Counted from the stretch's first letter, positions 1 to 10,200 are shown. The stretch is 19,235 bases of DNA from Bremia lactucae (GCF_004359215.1 NC_090625.1:651205-670439); one strand, 5' to 3'. Numbers and translations: made by a program. The notes: generated by a model not told the origin, from the letters alone.

Positions 1-625
1 GTCTTCACATCGAGGACACTTTCATCAATCGATGAGCTGCTAAGAACCCGTTCGTTCTCTGCAAAAAATACGGCTGAACGTATATCGGTTTACGTATTCG
101 TCCTCTGTGACGAGTACGCAGACCTGCTTAAATCTACCACTATGCAGATTTCTCAAGAACCGCTTGGGTTCTAAAGGTTGGTAATTGAGTCATCTCCGAA
201 GTTAACTTCGGAGGCGCATATAGATCAAGAGTATAAGCGCCTACTCGTGATCCGTCATTAACCAAGACATTCAATGTCTCGGTTTCTTCCTGGGATTCAT
301 TCACAGGCTGCCGAGCGATTAATCCCTCGCGATGCTGAACTCTAGTCACTTCAGCATTAACTTTTTGAGAAAAAATTTCCTCAAGTACGTGAAGACTTAT
401 TTCCTCAACGTATTCCGACTGTGATTCCGCTTTCACAGTCGGGTCCCTTATTGTCAATTCTTTGCTCGATCTAGGATCATCGTGTTGTCCATTTTGTGCA
501 ACCTGAATCTTCCTCGAATGTCGCCCGCTAGGCGTACATTCATGTCTCAATCCACTCGACCTCTTCGAGTGATGGACCTTCGGCGCTGCCTGTGCCTTCG
601 CACAGCCGGCTGCAGCTGACTTCAC
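1..625 (-). pseudogene. gypsy pol linker between protease and reverse transcriptase, partial
   Basis: The frame 140-625 is 161 codons and is low in recognisable domains. It is rich in S, E, K and T, with repeated SQ/EE runs, and contains ETETLNVLVNDGSRVGAYTL. Below 140, after a stop and frame change, the minus strand reads on to the window edge with RSAVFFAENERVLSSSSIDE and SVLDVKT. I associate this with the segment just before the reverse transcriptase in this oomycete gypsy family; that is from memory. The catalytic reverse transcriptase should lie left of the window. Confidence is good that this is element-derived and low for any function. Confidence 0.6.
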
Positions 626-1067
626 AGTGTGTAAGTAATCACACTGTGATCTTGTGCAGTCGTACTAACGACCGTATTACAAGTGAGGCCATCGCACTCA
701 CTCGTAGTACATCCACACGCTTGTGGACGCTCTACGACGTTCATCAGGTGGCCATCTGATAAACAAGTGGCAGGCATCTTCACGAATCGATGCTCCCAGC
801 TGGTTCTTAGCTCATACTTACTGAGCCAAGGTAAACCTAGGATGATATCAAATTTATAACTTAAATCCAGTACGATGAAATCATCATCATACTGCAAATA
901 TCTTAACGTGTAGTGAAATTTCACTACGCGTTTCATTACTGTTATCGATGTGCCTGTCGCTAGACGCACCGTCATTTCGTTGGAGTGATGTCGCGCTTAA
1001 CATATCTGAGCCTACGACACTCTAGCGACTGGCAACGAACTTAGATATTCGAAGCCCCACAATCCAC
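622..1067 (-). pseudogene. gypsy retropepsin-like aspartic protease, broken
   Basis: This is the protease part of the polyprotein. The active-site signature D-C-G-A-S (LVDCGASN) is encoded on the minus strand at about 1050-1067. It is followed by an in-frame stop and then by decayed sequence containing QSLE. The second half, open at 622-975, reads TVRLATGTSITVMKRVVK and FDIILGLPWLSKYE; the ILGLPWL stretch is typical of the C-terminal strand of retroviral-type proteases. The stops mean it cannot be made as one protein. It lies between gag and the pol linker in the normal gypsy order. Confidence 0.7.
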
Positions 1068-1393
1068 TAGGGCTCTAAGTGACAAATCATGTGTCACTTT
1101 TAAGTTCAAGGTGATGAGGGATACCTCATCACCAGGTGCCGAGACATATAATGATTGTGTGTGTCTGGAGCAACTTTAGTCAAATAAACTTGCAAATTCT
1201 CTTGAGGTTGCTGGATCAGTAGGGCGTTGCGCCCCTACTGACCCCGACCGTTTTTTTGGCGGTCCGCCTCGCTGTTCCGATTTCGCAAAAACGTCGGATC
1301 CGCGACCGTTGCCCTTTTTGGCATTCGGTCCATAACTACGCCCAGTACCTCTCGGTACTGGGTGTGGGGCACTACACTCATGAGCGTAGTGTC

Positions 1394-2318
1394 CTAACTA
1401 TCGACAGCGATTGCATTTCTGCAATCGCTTGTTGTTCGAAAAGCGAGATTTCTCGGTTTCGACATAAGAGGACCTCCCAGTTCGTGTCGTCTTGGAGGAC
1501 GATATGATGACGAACTAGCTTGAGCCTGTCTCAAGCTTAAGTCTTCCTGTTCTGCAACGGATTGCTTCTTCAAGCGTATCCAGTTCCAAGCGGACAGGTG
1601 GGTCGTTACGGACCATCCGAAAGACCTTGCATGAACACCGTATTCAACGTGTGTCATGAACTGGGTTGTTCGTGATACAACTCGCTAAAAGTCGTATGTG
1701 CTGGGGATAAGCGTGAGCATCACGCTTGCCTTGCTTGAGTTTCAGAAGCTCTGAACGAGCTCTGAACTCAGCCCTAGACGTCTGTTTGAGCCCCTTTAGC
1801 GATCCAAAGACATATGGTTCGCGCAACTTAAGGTCTAGTGCCCAAATTATGGCACGACCTGCCAAATTTGACTGAGCAAATGCGACTTGCATTTGCTCGT
1901 CGACGATGTGACGTACCCTTATGGCATCGTCTAATTCGACAAGCCATCTTAAAAGGGAGTCTTCTTCGACTCCCCTATACTTAAAGATGTCAATCATTAA
2001 AGTTTCGGGACGACGCGTTTGCGTCATCCCAGGTACAGGGGTCTGTACCTGTTGTAATCTCAACAGTTCTGCCTGTTGAGAGCCTTGCTGATTAAGCACG
2101 GCTACCTTCTCCTTCGCCTCGTCAAGTTCATGCTGTATTAAATTGGCGATGGCTGAATGGAGGGTATCTCTGTCCAAACCGGTCAGCATGGTCAAGATGG
2201 CATCGCTCCCTACGGTCGAACTCATTCGTTCGACCGCACTGCTTTCTATGTCACTTAGAAAGGAGTAGCTATCACTCGAATCGTGATGCGTATTTCCATT
2301 ATCATTTCACATGTCCAT
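1394..2318 (-). pseudogene. gypsy gag, broken
   Basis: This is the capsid-type Gag of the left element. The best open part starts at the ATG at 2225 and reads MSSTVGSDAILTML; further on it contains SLLRWLVELDDAIRVRHI and FAQSNLAGRAIIWAL, which match the retrotransposon gag domain (Retrotrans_gag type) of oomycete gypsy elements. An upstream ATG pair at 2318/2312 is followed at once by TGA, and then by an in-frame run HHDSSDSYSFLSDIESSAVERM leading into the main frame, so the original start was probably upstream. Near 1650 the frame shifts; the C-terminal part continues at 1394-1657 with AEQEDLSLRQAQASSSSYRP. No CCHC zinc knuckle is recognisable downstream. Confidence 0.75.
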
Positions 2319-2369
2319 GTTAGATGATTGGAACTGTGGTCCTTGGACGGACTAGTAAGTGCTACCAGG

Positions 2370-2808
2370 TGTAACGAGGCACTACGACTTGTACTGCTTT
2401 AGTACAAGTCCACTTCGCACTGCCTCAGTGCGAGTGGTGCCTCACGTCACTTCACGTACACTAGTACGTACAGAGGAAGTCTTCTTCTTAAAACACTTGC
2501 TTTAAAGAGGGTTAAATGAAAATTGTATCAATATAATTAAGTTCTTTTAGTATATCTACTTAATACTAACCTCGTTATAAACTAATACAAAATATGTAAT
2601 AAAGTCTTATCTGACGTTCTCTTTGCGCGCGTCCAGCGCTGACTGGACCGCGGAAAAAGTTAATATAATGGTCTATATCTACCAATTGAATAGCCTTTAG
2701 AATATTACCATGTAAAGTAATATTCTCCAAAGATTATCTACCTTTTAGATAATATATTATTTTACAACCTGAAAGCGTTAATTACATGTAACGATACACC
2801 CCGTTACA
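2370..2808 (-). repeat. 5' LTR of the left gypsy element
   Basis: Read on the minus strand this 439-bp segment begins TGTAACGGGG at 2808 and ends CTCGTTACA at 2370, so the ends are TG...CA with short inverted termini TGTAACG/CGTTACA. The next bases on the minus strand, CCTGGTAGCACTTAC, sit where the primer-binding site should be and share only TGGTA with the common TGGTATCAGAGC type. A diverged relative lies at 13556-14048. The other LTR of this element would be outside the window, so LTR divergence and target duplication cannot be read. Confidence 0.7.
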
Positions 2809-2964
2809 GGGACGGCGCAGGACGATCGCAAAGTAATTATGTATCGTACCATTCGTTTCCTCAATTATGATAAAAACTTTAAAACTTACGCATCATGCAG
2901 CTATTCCAAGTGTTTTTTTTTAGTAGCTCTAAGACTGTGAATTGTGGTGTTCAAACACTCTTGC

Positions 2965-4572
2965 TTAACGTACGTTTGATGAGCTGGTGCCATTTTTCGC
3001 GCCTACACATGCAACAGACTTTCTAAGAAGCATAGTGACATGTGCATAGCTAAGTCCAATGCTTGTAACGGTATTACGAGGTGGCTTTGCTTTGGGAAAC
3101 CAGATAAAATCGGGGTGGTTGTTCTCCGACTCGTAGACCCATTCTCCTCCAATAATTATTCCACGGGCGTCTAGCTCCAGCAGGTACGTATAGTACGCGC
3201 CAGTTGTATATTCATCGACTTGGCCGGACTGCACTAGACCACCGTCCGTATACGTCTCATAGACCCACGAGAGTCGGGTCTTCATGTACACAATGCTCCT
3301 GGCCGCGACATTCCAGGGATATCTCTTTAGTCCATAGAATGTCTGAGCAGCTTCTTGTAACGACAGTGCCGTCGTCTCATATACTTTAAATCCACGCACA
3401 GGCTGGTTCCACACCTCGACACCGGCCGTGACATCAACAATGAACGTCGTATTGAGCGTACCAAGTAAATTAGCCACCACGATGTGGAAAAAGGCAGGAT
3501 TGAGGTCCCGATGTGCACCGTTGACGTGACGGCCGTACGTATCGATTGAATCGGGACCACCATTGAAACGGGTGCCCGTGAATACTGTCGCAATTAAAGC
3601 ATCATCGTAGACGTTCGTTAAAAGAGCTTTGAGATCCGTTGGTTGAAAAATCACACCGCGGTGAGTCACCGCACACTGTGGCTCGGGTTCAAGCATAGCG
3701 GCGGGTGCCCAGGCGTGGCAAATGCCGTACCACGTCGGGATGCAATACCCAGATCTCTTGCCCGTTCGAATAGCACACGAGCTGTTGTCTTTAAGAGAAG
3801 AGCAATCGCGATCGGATACACACCTTCGTCGGTGACTCATCGAATCAATGCCATTGGTTTGCGATACTTTGTTCATAAAGGCATTAACGTCAAGACCAAA
3901 AGCCTTGGCGTACTTTTCCGCGGCACTCGGCTGACCACGATTATACTTTACATTGATACTATCCTCGGAAGTAGGCCAGTACGGACCCGGCCATGGTATT
4001 GGTGAACGGGAACCTGTAGTCGGGAGTTTGGCTAGAACCCTCTCCATGGTGACGCCAAAGTGGGTTTCAAGCTTTGCTATGTCATTGTGTGTCTTTGCCT
4101 CGAGCTTTCGATGTGGGCCCAACTTCTCGCCAAGGGATCGGTTGGTACCCGGTGTGTTGACCTTGTTCGGAGCTTCCGAGTCCATCACACACTGTGATTT
4201 TGTCGCATTCACGCTCATTGTCGTGTACACATCTTGGTTGGCATTTAGTGGTGTAGACTCAGTTAGAATCGCCTTGCCGATAAGGGTCGAAAGAGCTTCT
4301 ATAGGAGCCCTCGATGAGTTGGCCAGAAGCTCCGTGTACATAACGGCCACGGTCGAGATCATCGTGAGATCTAATAGCGTAGGATTAGACTGTACTGTGA
4401 TGGCACAGTCAGATTCAGCAAAAAGTCCACCGCGAGCTGGGAACTTGCTGCTGATCATATCGGTGGTGTTGGCTATAGTTACAGGATCGTAGTCGAGCGA
4501 AGTAGCCGAGATCTGATAGCGATGCAATCCTACGAGAGCCAAAGCCACTGGCATGAAGTGCGTGAGAACCAT
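2965..4572 (-). CDS. GP42-type secreted transglutaminase elicitor with Pep-13 (M81 family)
   Basis: This is an intact 535-residue protein, close to the ~529 residues known for Phytophthora GP42. The family consists of secreted, wall-associated, calcium-dependent transglutaminases that cross-link proteins through glutamine and lysine side chains. They are recognised by plants as a microbe-associated pattern. The 13-residue elicitor VWNQPVRGFKVYE is present unchanged at residues 387-399. Cys 285, in YGICHAWAP, lies where the family has its active-site cysteine. A cysteine-rich stretch (C251, C257, C266, C277) precedes it. The N-terminus (FMPVALALVG) is hydrophobic and could be a signal peptide, though not a textbook one. 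Seven N-glycosylation sequons are visible (N35, N85, N122, N144, N263, N374, N527). No intron is needed. The start is the first ATG, 12 nt from an initiator-like element. The gypsy LTR begins 157 bp beyond the stop. Expression cannot be judged. Confidence 0.93.
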   Translation of the reverse strand: MVLTHFMPVALALVGLHRYQISATSLDYDPVTIANTTDMISSKFPARGGLFAESDCAITVQSNPTLLDLTMISTVAVMYTELLANSSRAPIEALSTLIGKAILTESTPLNANQDVYTTMSVNATKSQCVMDSEAPNKVNTPGTNRSLGEKLGPHRKLEAKTHNDIAKLETHFGVTMERVLAKLPTTGSRSPIPWPGPYWPTSEDSINVKYNRGQPSAAEKYAKAFGLDVNAFMNKVSQTNGIDSMSHRRRCVSDRDCSSLKDNSSCAIRTGKRSGYCIPTWYGICHAWAPAAMLEPEPQCAVTHRGVIFQPTDLKALLTNVYDDALIATVFTGTRFNGGPDSIDTYGRHVNGAHRDLNPAFFHIVVANLLGTLNTTFIVDVTAGVEVWNQPVRGFKVYETTALSLQEAAQTFYGLKRYPWNVAARSIVYMKTRLSWVYETYTDGGLVQSGQVDEYTTGAYYTYLLELDARGIIIGGEWVYESENNHPDFIWFPKAKPPRNTVTSIGLSYAHVTMLLRKSVACVGAKNGTSSSNVR

Positions 4573-4584
4573 GCAAGACAGGAT

Positions 4585-4599
4585 AGATTGAAGAATAAA
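4585..4599 (-). promoter_or_regulatory. oomycete initiator-like core promoter element for the transglutaminase gene
   Basis: On the minus strand, 12 nt upstream of the ATG, the sequence TTTATTCTTCAATCT matches the oomycete initiator consensus (CTCATTYYNCAWTTT form) at about 12 of 15 positions. Oomycete genes usually start transcription at such a site close to the ATG. The placement is slightly close, so it is a candidate only. Confidence 0.4.
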
Positions 4600-6390
4600 A
4601 TGTCTTTAGTAGCGAAGCTTACTCATGGAATGCACGAATCCAGTGCACGACAGCCTGGTCTCGGCGAAAGAGTGAAGCGTTTATTGAGGACCTTATCATT
4701 TTCGTCTGAACCGATTGTAAACCAAATGGGTGCATTGATACTTTGGATAATTGAAGGTGGCGGATAAGCAAAGGATGTAATGCAACGTTTGAACAGGCGA
4801 AGGGGTAATGCTAGTTGAAGGTGCTATCGTCACCGAAAAAGTCAAGTGCGATGTGACGGGCTGAAAACGCATGCTGACAGGCAACATTTTCGATTTCATT
4901 AAGTCCTTCTCGGTATGAGCCTCACAGCTTATCGAGTTAGGACAGTAAGGCCTTGCTTTTGATCTTTGTACATTGGACAAAGATAAGAGATCTAGTTGCA
5001 TGTGATTATTTCGTCGCGAGATATTGTCAAAGGAATTAGCTAGGTGTAATCACCCAATTTAAAGACCCCTCAGAATAAAAATGTCAACATTTGAATTTAA
5101 TGCACTTAGTGTATGTGTAATATCGCCTATTCTGAAAACTGTCCGTGCACTCACCACACTCGGCTACATTTATCAAGACTACCGATTGGTATATAATCTC
5201 TTTCAGATAAATTTGTTGCGGTTTGGTCGCTTAATGTAAGAGCATTCAGATGGTGCACTTAATGGGAACGATATTAAAGCAAAGGGACCAACTGTTTCAA
5301 TTTATAAGCCTTTCTTCCACCTGAAACCAATACAGATACATCAGTCATGTAAGACTGGGCAGATTATTCGGGCATTATTGCCCTGGCTTTTGTCAAAGAC
5401 ATTTGTTATTAGGGTTATATCGGAATCACGTTCATAGGGATCCACCGAAAAGAGCTGGAACGAGAGACATGAGAGACGACAGATGGAGAACAGCCACAAG
5501 CTCGGGATACTACCAAAAAAATTGACAGCCGTCTTGCACAGTGATATGAGCAGCAACGTTTAAATTGGCGTTTGTCTATAGAAATTGCTTCTCGTTAAGA
5601 GTTAAGGAGTACAATATACACTACTTTCCAATAATATCTGCTTTTGTTTACGTAGACAAAGCATGCTAAGTATGATGTCTTAATTATGTGGAGCTGGCGT
5701 ACCCTGAAAAGTTCCTCCGGCAAGCTCAACGTTGGAGTCAATTTTGTAGCCTTTAAAATACCACAACTATTTTCTCCTTTATATTCGTCGCAATTTTTTT
5801 TAATCCATTAAAGTAAAAGAAGCGCTATGCTGAGACACATGTCTTTCTTATGTAAGCATCTTTTCGTATAGTCTTCTAAAAAGTCTTCTGGTCCCACTTT
5901 CAAACAAAACTGGTATTTAAACAGGGCCTATGTCTTGTGGGCGGGCATTCATGCGCTCACATTGCGTCAAAAATCAAGATTATACACTCAAAACGGACTT
6001 GACCGTGTTATTACATATGATTTGGCAAAAAATACTTTTTGAGCTTTAAACTTTTTTTGACAAGTTATATCAAGTATGGTACTACTCCCCCAACTAAGGC
6101 GTCTGTACATCGAGGCAACCCACGATACTGAGTCGCCTCCTAGCAATGCTCGCAACGACTTAGCCGCTAGCAATGATGTGGATGTTGTCTCCCAGTCCAG
6201 GCTGGTCTGTACGGGAAATGATTGCTCGAAACTTGAACTCGATTCGAGTGCTGAGAAAGGTTTGTCTAAAATTGAACAGATTACTGAACCATCGCTAGAG
6301 ACTGGAGGGGCTGGACACTGGAGACCAGCAGATAATTGAACCATTGAGGCGGTGGTACGAAAAGGATTAAATTCTTTGGGAGGGAGTGCG
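4600..6390. other. 1.8-kb intergenic stretch without a supported gene
   Basis: Several short frames are open on both strands, but none shows a domain, a signal peptide or a convincing composition. From 5988 to 6545 both strands are open over the same bases, with S/T/P-rich reading on minus and E/S/D-rich reading on plus. This could be the decayed 3' continuation of the GH3 pseudogene or chance. The segment should also hold the distal promoter of the transglutaminase gene. No repeat unit or terminal inverted repeat was noticed. Confidence 0.5.
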
Positions 6391-6870
6391 TCAATGATAC
6401 CGACCGTGCGCGCCACTAAGATTGATGGTGATTGCGGCACACAATGGGTTGATGATGGCACCATAGTAGACATTGCATTGCATATCTGGTTCAATTGCCA
6501 CCACGTACATACTATCTTTAACAATACGATGCAAGCCGAAGCCAATCTGAGGTTTATACACGCCCCAGTCCGCTTTCGACAAGCTAAACGACACCTCCTT
6601 CGAATCCCCTGCTACAGCTCCATACTTAAATTGCTGGGGCATCATCACGGCTCCTTCGAAGTAACTAGCACCATGAACTGAATTGATGCCAAAGATGATG
6701 GAATGACCTTTCGTTTCTTCTATTGTGATCTGTTTGATACGATTAAGAAGCGCCCGAAATTCAGACGCGTTGTAGCCATAGCGACCATTAATTTGGCCTT
6801 CTTCTCAGTGCGTGTTGTGGTATGACCCAACGTACTGCTAGGCATATTTACGACCTAAAATCCTGTCAAA
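6391..6870 (-). pseudogene. GH3 beta-glucosidase pseudogene with the catalytic middle deleted
   Basis: Glycoside hydrolase family 3 beta-glucosidases hydrolyse beta-linked glucosides. On the minus strand, decayed coding begins near 6870 (KYA-stop-QYVGSYHNTH-stop). It is then open from 6804 to the stop at 6391. The first part, QINGRYGYNASEFRALL and GINSVHGASYFEGAVMMPQQ, matches the N-terminal (beta/alpha) domain, including the SVHGA motif. Immediately afterwards the frame reads SKEVSFSLSKADWGVYKPQI and later YVVAIEPDMQCNV, which matches the C-terminal fibronectin-III-like region. The whole centre, with the nucleophile aspartate, is missing, roughly 500 residues by the usual family length. Two stops upstream and the deletion make it non-functional. 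The junction lies around 6600-6631. Copia inserted about 150 bp upstream. Confidence 0.8.
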
Positions 6871-7018
6871 ATTGTTACGATGAAAAAGTGATTTACTTGC
6901 TATAAGGCATGGGTCGGGTTGGCTACAAGAAGTTTGGTAAACTTTATTTGAAATTTATAATGCATCTGCGAAATGCCGAGCGAAGCCTGATTTATATTCA
7001 AACCAGATGGCCGCAGTA

Positions 7019-7023
7019 GTAAT
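7019..7023. repeat. target-site duplication GTAAT, left copy
   Basis: GTAAT directly precedes the left copia LTR and is repeated directly after the right LTR at 11654-11658. This is the 5-bp duplication expected from integrase-mediated insertion and fixes both ends of the element. Confidence 0.85.
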
Positions 7024-7271
7024 TAAAGGGGTTCGATAGCAGAGGAGACAACTTGTAGTCAAGGGGTAAATTGGAAAGTATATTAGTCGTTAGAAAACTT
7101 GCACATGCATTCAGCTACGCGTTCGTAGAAGCACTACGATGGTCTCACCTGGGTCGTTTCTCTCTTCATATAACCGACTGCTGAGGTTTCACTTTCTGTG
7201 TCCGTTTTAAAACGATTACACTCAAACGTCATAAAGATGTTTGAGCGTACACAAAATGTCCAACATCAACA
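7024..7271 (-). repeat. 3' LTR of the copia element
   Basis: It runs from TAAAGGGG at 7024 to CATCAACA at 7271. On the element's sense strand it reads TGTTGATG...CCCCTTTA, so its ends are TG...TA rather than TG...CA. It is identical by eye over 248 bp to 11406-11653. Confidence 0.93.
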
Positions 7272-7280
7272 CTCCTCCTC
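7272..7280 (-). other. copia polypurine tract
   Basis: On the sense strand GAGGAGGAG lies between the gag-pol stop codon (7283-7285) and the first base of the 3' LTR. This is the expected place for the plus-strand primer of reverse transcription. Confidence 0.75.
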
Positions 7281-7282
7281 GA

Positions 7283-10200
7283 CTAGAATTCTCCAATGTT
7301 TGTCTTTGCCACGAGAAACTTGAATTTGCTGGTCGAAATCGCCTTAGTCAGAAAATCGGCGAGCTGTGACTTGGTTTCAATATACTCCAGTTGAATCACT
7401 TTCGCCTTGACTTGGTCGCGAACAAAATGATAGCGTATATCAATGTGCTTCGCTCGACTTTGATATCCTTCGTTTTTCGCAATAGCAATAGCGCTCTGGT
7501 TGTCTTCATACACGACGACTGGAGCGTCAATTTTGACCTTCATCTCCATCAATAAACTCTTGGTCCACAAAATCTCTTGAATGCACAACGAAAGTGCCAC
7601 ATATTCAGCTTCAGCAGTACTTAGTGATACACTGCCTTGAAGCTTCGACTTGAAAATGACTGGAGCGCCATTGACCATCACCATGACTCCAGATGTCGAA
7701 CGTCGATTATCTTTGTCACTGCCCCAATCTGCATCGCTAAAAGCATTCATCTTAAGGTCACCTTGTTTACTACGATAGCAAATTCCGTGCGTCGCAGTCG
7801 ACTTTAGGTAGCGCAGCACACGAATGGCTGCGTTCCAGTGTTCTTCACTTGGATTTTCCAAATGACGACTCAGCCGACCCACTGCAAACGCAATATCGGG
7901 TCTTGTACCTGTCGCCACATATAGAAGTGATCCGACCAGTGATCGATAGGGTCGATTCTCCATCTTCGGGTCCTTTTCCATGCACTTGAGCATGACTTGA
8001 CCTTCCACACTTGGGTTGTTGACCGATTTCGCTCCAACTTGGTTAAATTTGATGACCATTCTGTCAATGCACGCACCTTGGCTAATCTTGAGCTTCTTTG
8101 CCTGCTGTGCATACTCCACCTCAATGCCGAGAATAAATCTCACACTGCCTAGCGTCTTTAACTTGAAATGACCTTGAAGTTCATCGGCAATTTTGTCAAC
8201 CAAACTAGCAGAAGTACCTCCAATCAGCATATCGTCGACATACAACGTTACGTAAATCCACGATCCGTGTCCATATTGACGAACGAAAACGCACGGGTCT
8301 GTAACACATGGCACAAAACCCATGTTTCGAAACACGTTTGAAATCGTCTTGAACCATGTTGCAGCAGCCTGTTTTAAACCATACAAGCTTCTGTTGAGCT
8401 TCAAAACTTGACTCGGGTCCATGTCGATGCCCTGAGGCGTAGAAATGTATACATCTTCTTCCAAAACGCCATTTAGGAAGGCTGTGTCGACATCGTATTG
8501 GCGTATTGTCATGCCGAAATGACAACACACGGCAAGAAATACACGAACAGAGTTCATGTTTGCGACCGGTGAATACGTCTCGTAGTAATCCACACCAAGG
8601 GTTTGACGATACCCTAAAGCAACAAGCCGTGCCTTAAATCGATCAACTTCTCCATGCTCATTTCGCTTAATGGCAAAAACCCACTTGGTTCCAATCACCT
8701 TAAGACCAGGAGTTTTGTTCACCGGACTCCATGTCTTCTTCTGAATAAGTGCATTTAATTCAGACTTGATCGCATTCTTCCACATCTTGGATTGAGGAGA
8801 ACAAATCGCATCATGGTATGTAAGTGGGGCCTCCAGAGCTGCATTTGCTTGCTCATAGTCGATGCGATATCGTTTTGGTGCTCGATCTACCTGGTTGACA
8901 TCACGTACAGGTACGATAGCATCAGAATGATTCAGTGGAATTAAAGCTTGAGAATTCGAACTGGGTGTCGGTGTCAACACAGTCGGTTCATTGTGTCCGC
9001 CATATCGAGATGGTACCATCTCCGAGCAATCAGTGATATTGTTCAGTCCACCTCTGGGCACAATGGCCTGCTCTGTATCTATATCCACATCAACCGGCTC
9101 CATGCTAACGTCATCTATATCAAAAGCGGGATCCGGACAGACAGAGATATCTGGACATGGACTCATAGAGTCAAATTCGCTAGGGGGTGAAATTGGGCGA
9201 GTGCCAATTTGGTCCACCTCCATAGGTTCTTGTCTATTGTCCGTTGACGTATAGGGCAATTGTACCTGCAACTCATCGTCATCGTCATGGTGATCCATAT
9301 GTTGAGTGACATCTTGGCCACTAACAACTTCCACAAATTTAGACTTAGGCAGCTCTTGAAACACCACAGACCTCGTAATTTCCAGCCGCTTAGAATCATA
9401 GTTCCAAACACGGTAGCCCTTTACGCCCTGTGCGTAGCCCAAAAGCATACATCGAAATGCCTTTTTATCTAGCTTTTGTCGTTTGGCTTTATCAATGTGT
9501 GCATACCCTTGCGATCCAAAGACACGCAAATACGACAAGTCCGGCTTTGATTTAAAGCAAACTTCAAACGGAGTCTTTGTCGGGTGAGAAGCACATGTAA
9601 CACGATTCGTAATGAATATCGCAGTGTTCATGGCTTCAGCCCACCATTTCTTCTCAACCTGCATGTGATTAAGCAGTGAACGTGTTCGCTCCGTCAGCGT
9701 CCGATTCATCCTCTCAGCCATTCCATTTTGCTGTGGAGAATACGGAACTGTCGTTTGATGTATGATCCCAGCATTCCTGCACACTTGATTGAAGCGCTTG
9801 TTAATGTATTCGCCACCATTATCGGTGCGAATACACTTTATCTTAGCTGACAATTGATTTTCCATCATCATCTTGTACTCGATAAACGTATCGACAACTT
9901 CCGACTTATGCGCGATGTAGTATGCGACTACGTATCGGGAAAAATCATCAAGAAATGTAACAACAAATCTTGCTCCTCCCTGCGACTTGGTCTCCATTGG
10001 ACCCATTACGTCGCTGTGAATTAGTTGTAGCAGAGAAGTCGTCTTCACTTCACCGTAACTAGACTTCGGAAAAGTCTTAACCAATGACTTGCCGGTCACA
10101 CAACCTTCACATATGTCATCGTGATGATTGACATCATCAGACACCTCTGTCATCTTGAAACCTTCAACAGAATTTTGGAGGGTTTTCAATGCCTTCATTG

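Larger units (their letters stand above)
194..2726. repeat. dense short inverted repeats (hairpins) across the left gypsy element
   Basis: Perfect inverted repeats occur at short intervals through LTR, gag, protease and linker alike. Examples with perfect arms: 194-213 (20-bp palindrome), 415-424/433-442, 622-631/640-649, 1110-1119/1124-1133, 1406-1415/1420-1429, 1874-1883/1889-1898, 2030-2038/2043-2051, 2059-2066/2073-2080, 2386-2395/2401-2410 and 2699-2708/2717-2726. Many shorter or one-bulge cases lie between. Arms are 8-10 bp and loops 0-8 nt. The individual stems are read directly; the claim of excess is by eye. Confidence 0.75.
1..2808 (-). mobile_element. Ty3/gypsy LTR retrotransposon, 5' part, decayed, cut by window edge
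   Basis: On the minus strand the order is 5' LTR (2370-2808), leader, gag, a retropepsin-like protease and the linker that precedes reverse transcriptase. Reverse transcriptase itself lies beyond position 1. The reading frame is broken repeatedly by stops and frameshifts, so this is a dead copy. Between gag and protease (1068-1393) a further decayed frame can be followed, including NLQVYLTKVAPDTHN near 1160-1205, interrupted by several stops. Gag, protease and linker resemble the large gypsy family common in Phytophthora genomes; that match is from memory of the family, not from a search. The whole stretch is unusually rich in short hairpins. Confidence 0.85.

Noticed and set aside
194..2726. 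The regular hairpins as a CRISPR array or a tRNA/ncRNA cluster.
   Set aside because: The stems differ in sequence, spacing is irregular and they lie inside decayed retrotransposon coding sequence; there is no repeated direct unit.
3204..4492. Plus-strand and alternative-frame minus open frames within the transglutaminase gene.
   Set aside because: Shadows of the real coding frame; none has a recognisable domain.
4696..5001. A 101-codon minus frame upstream of the transglutaminase as a small secreted effector.
   Set aside because: No signal peptide, no RxLR or LxLFLAK-type motif and no other support.
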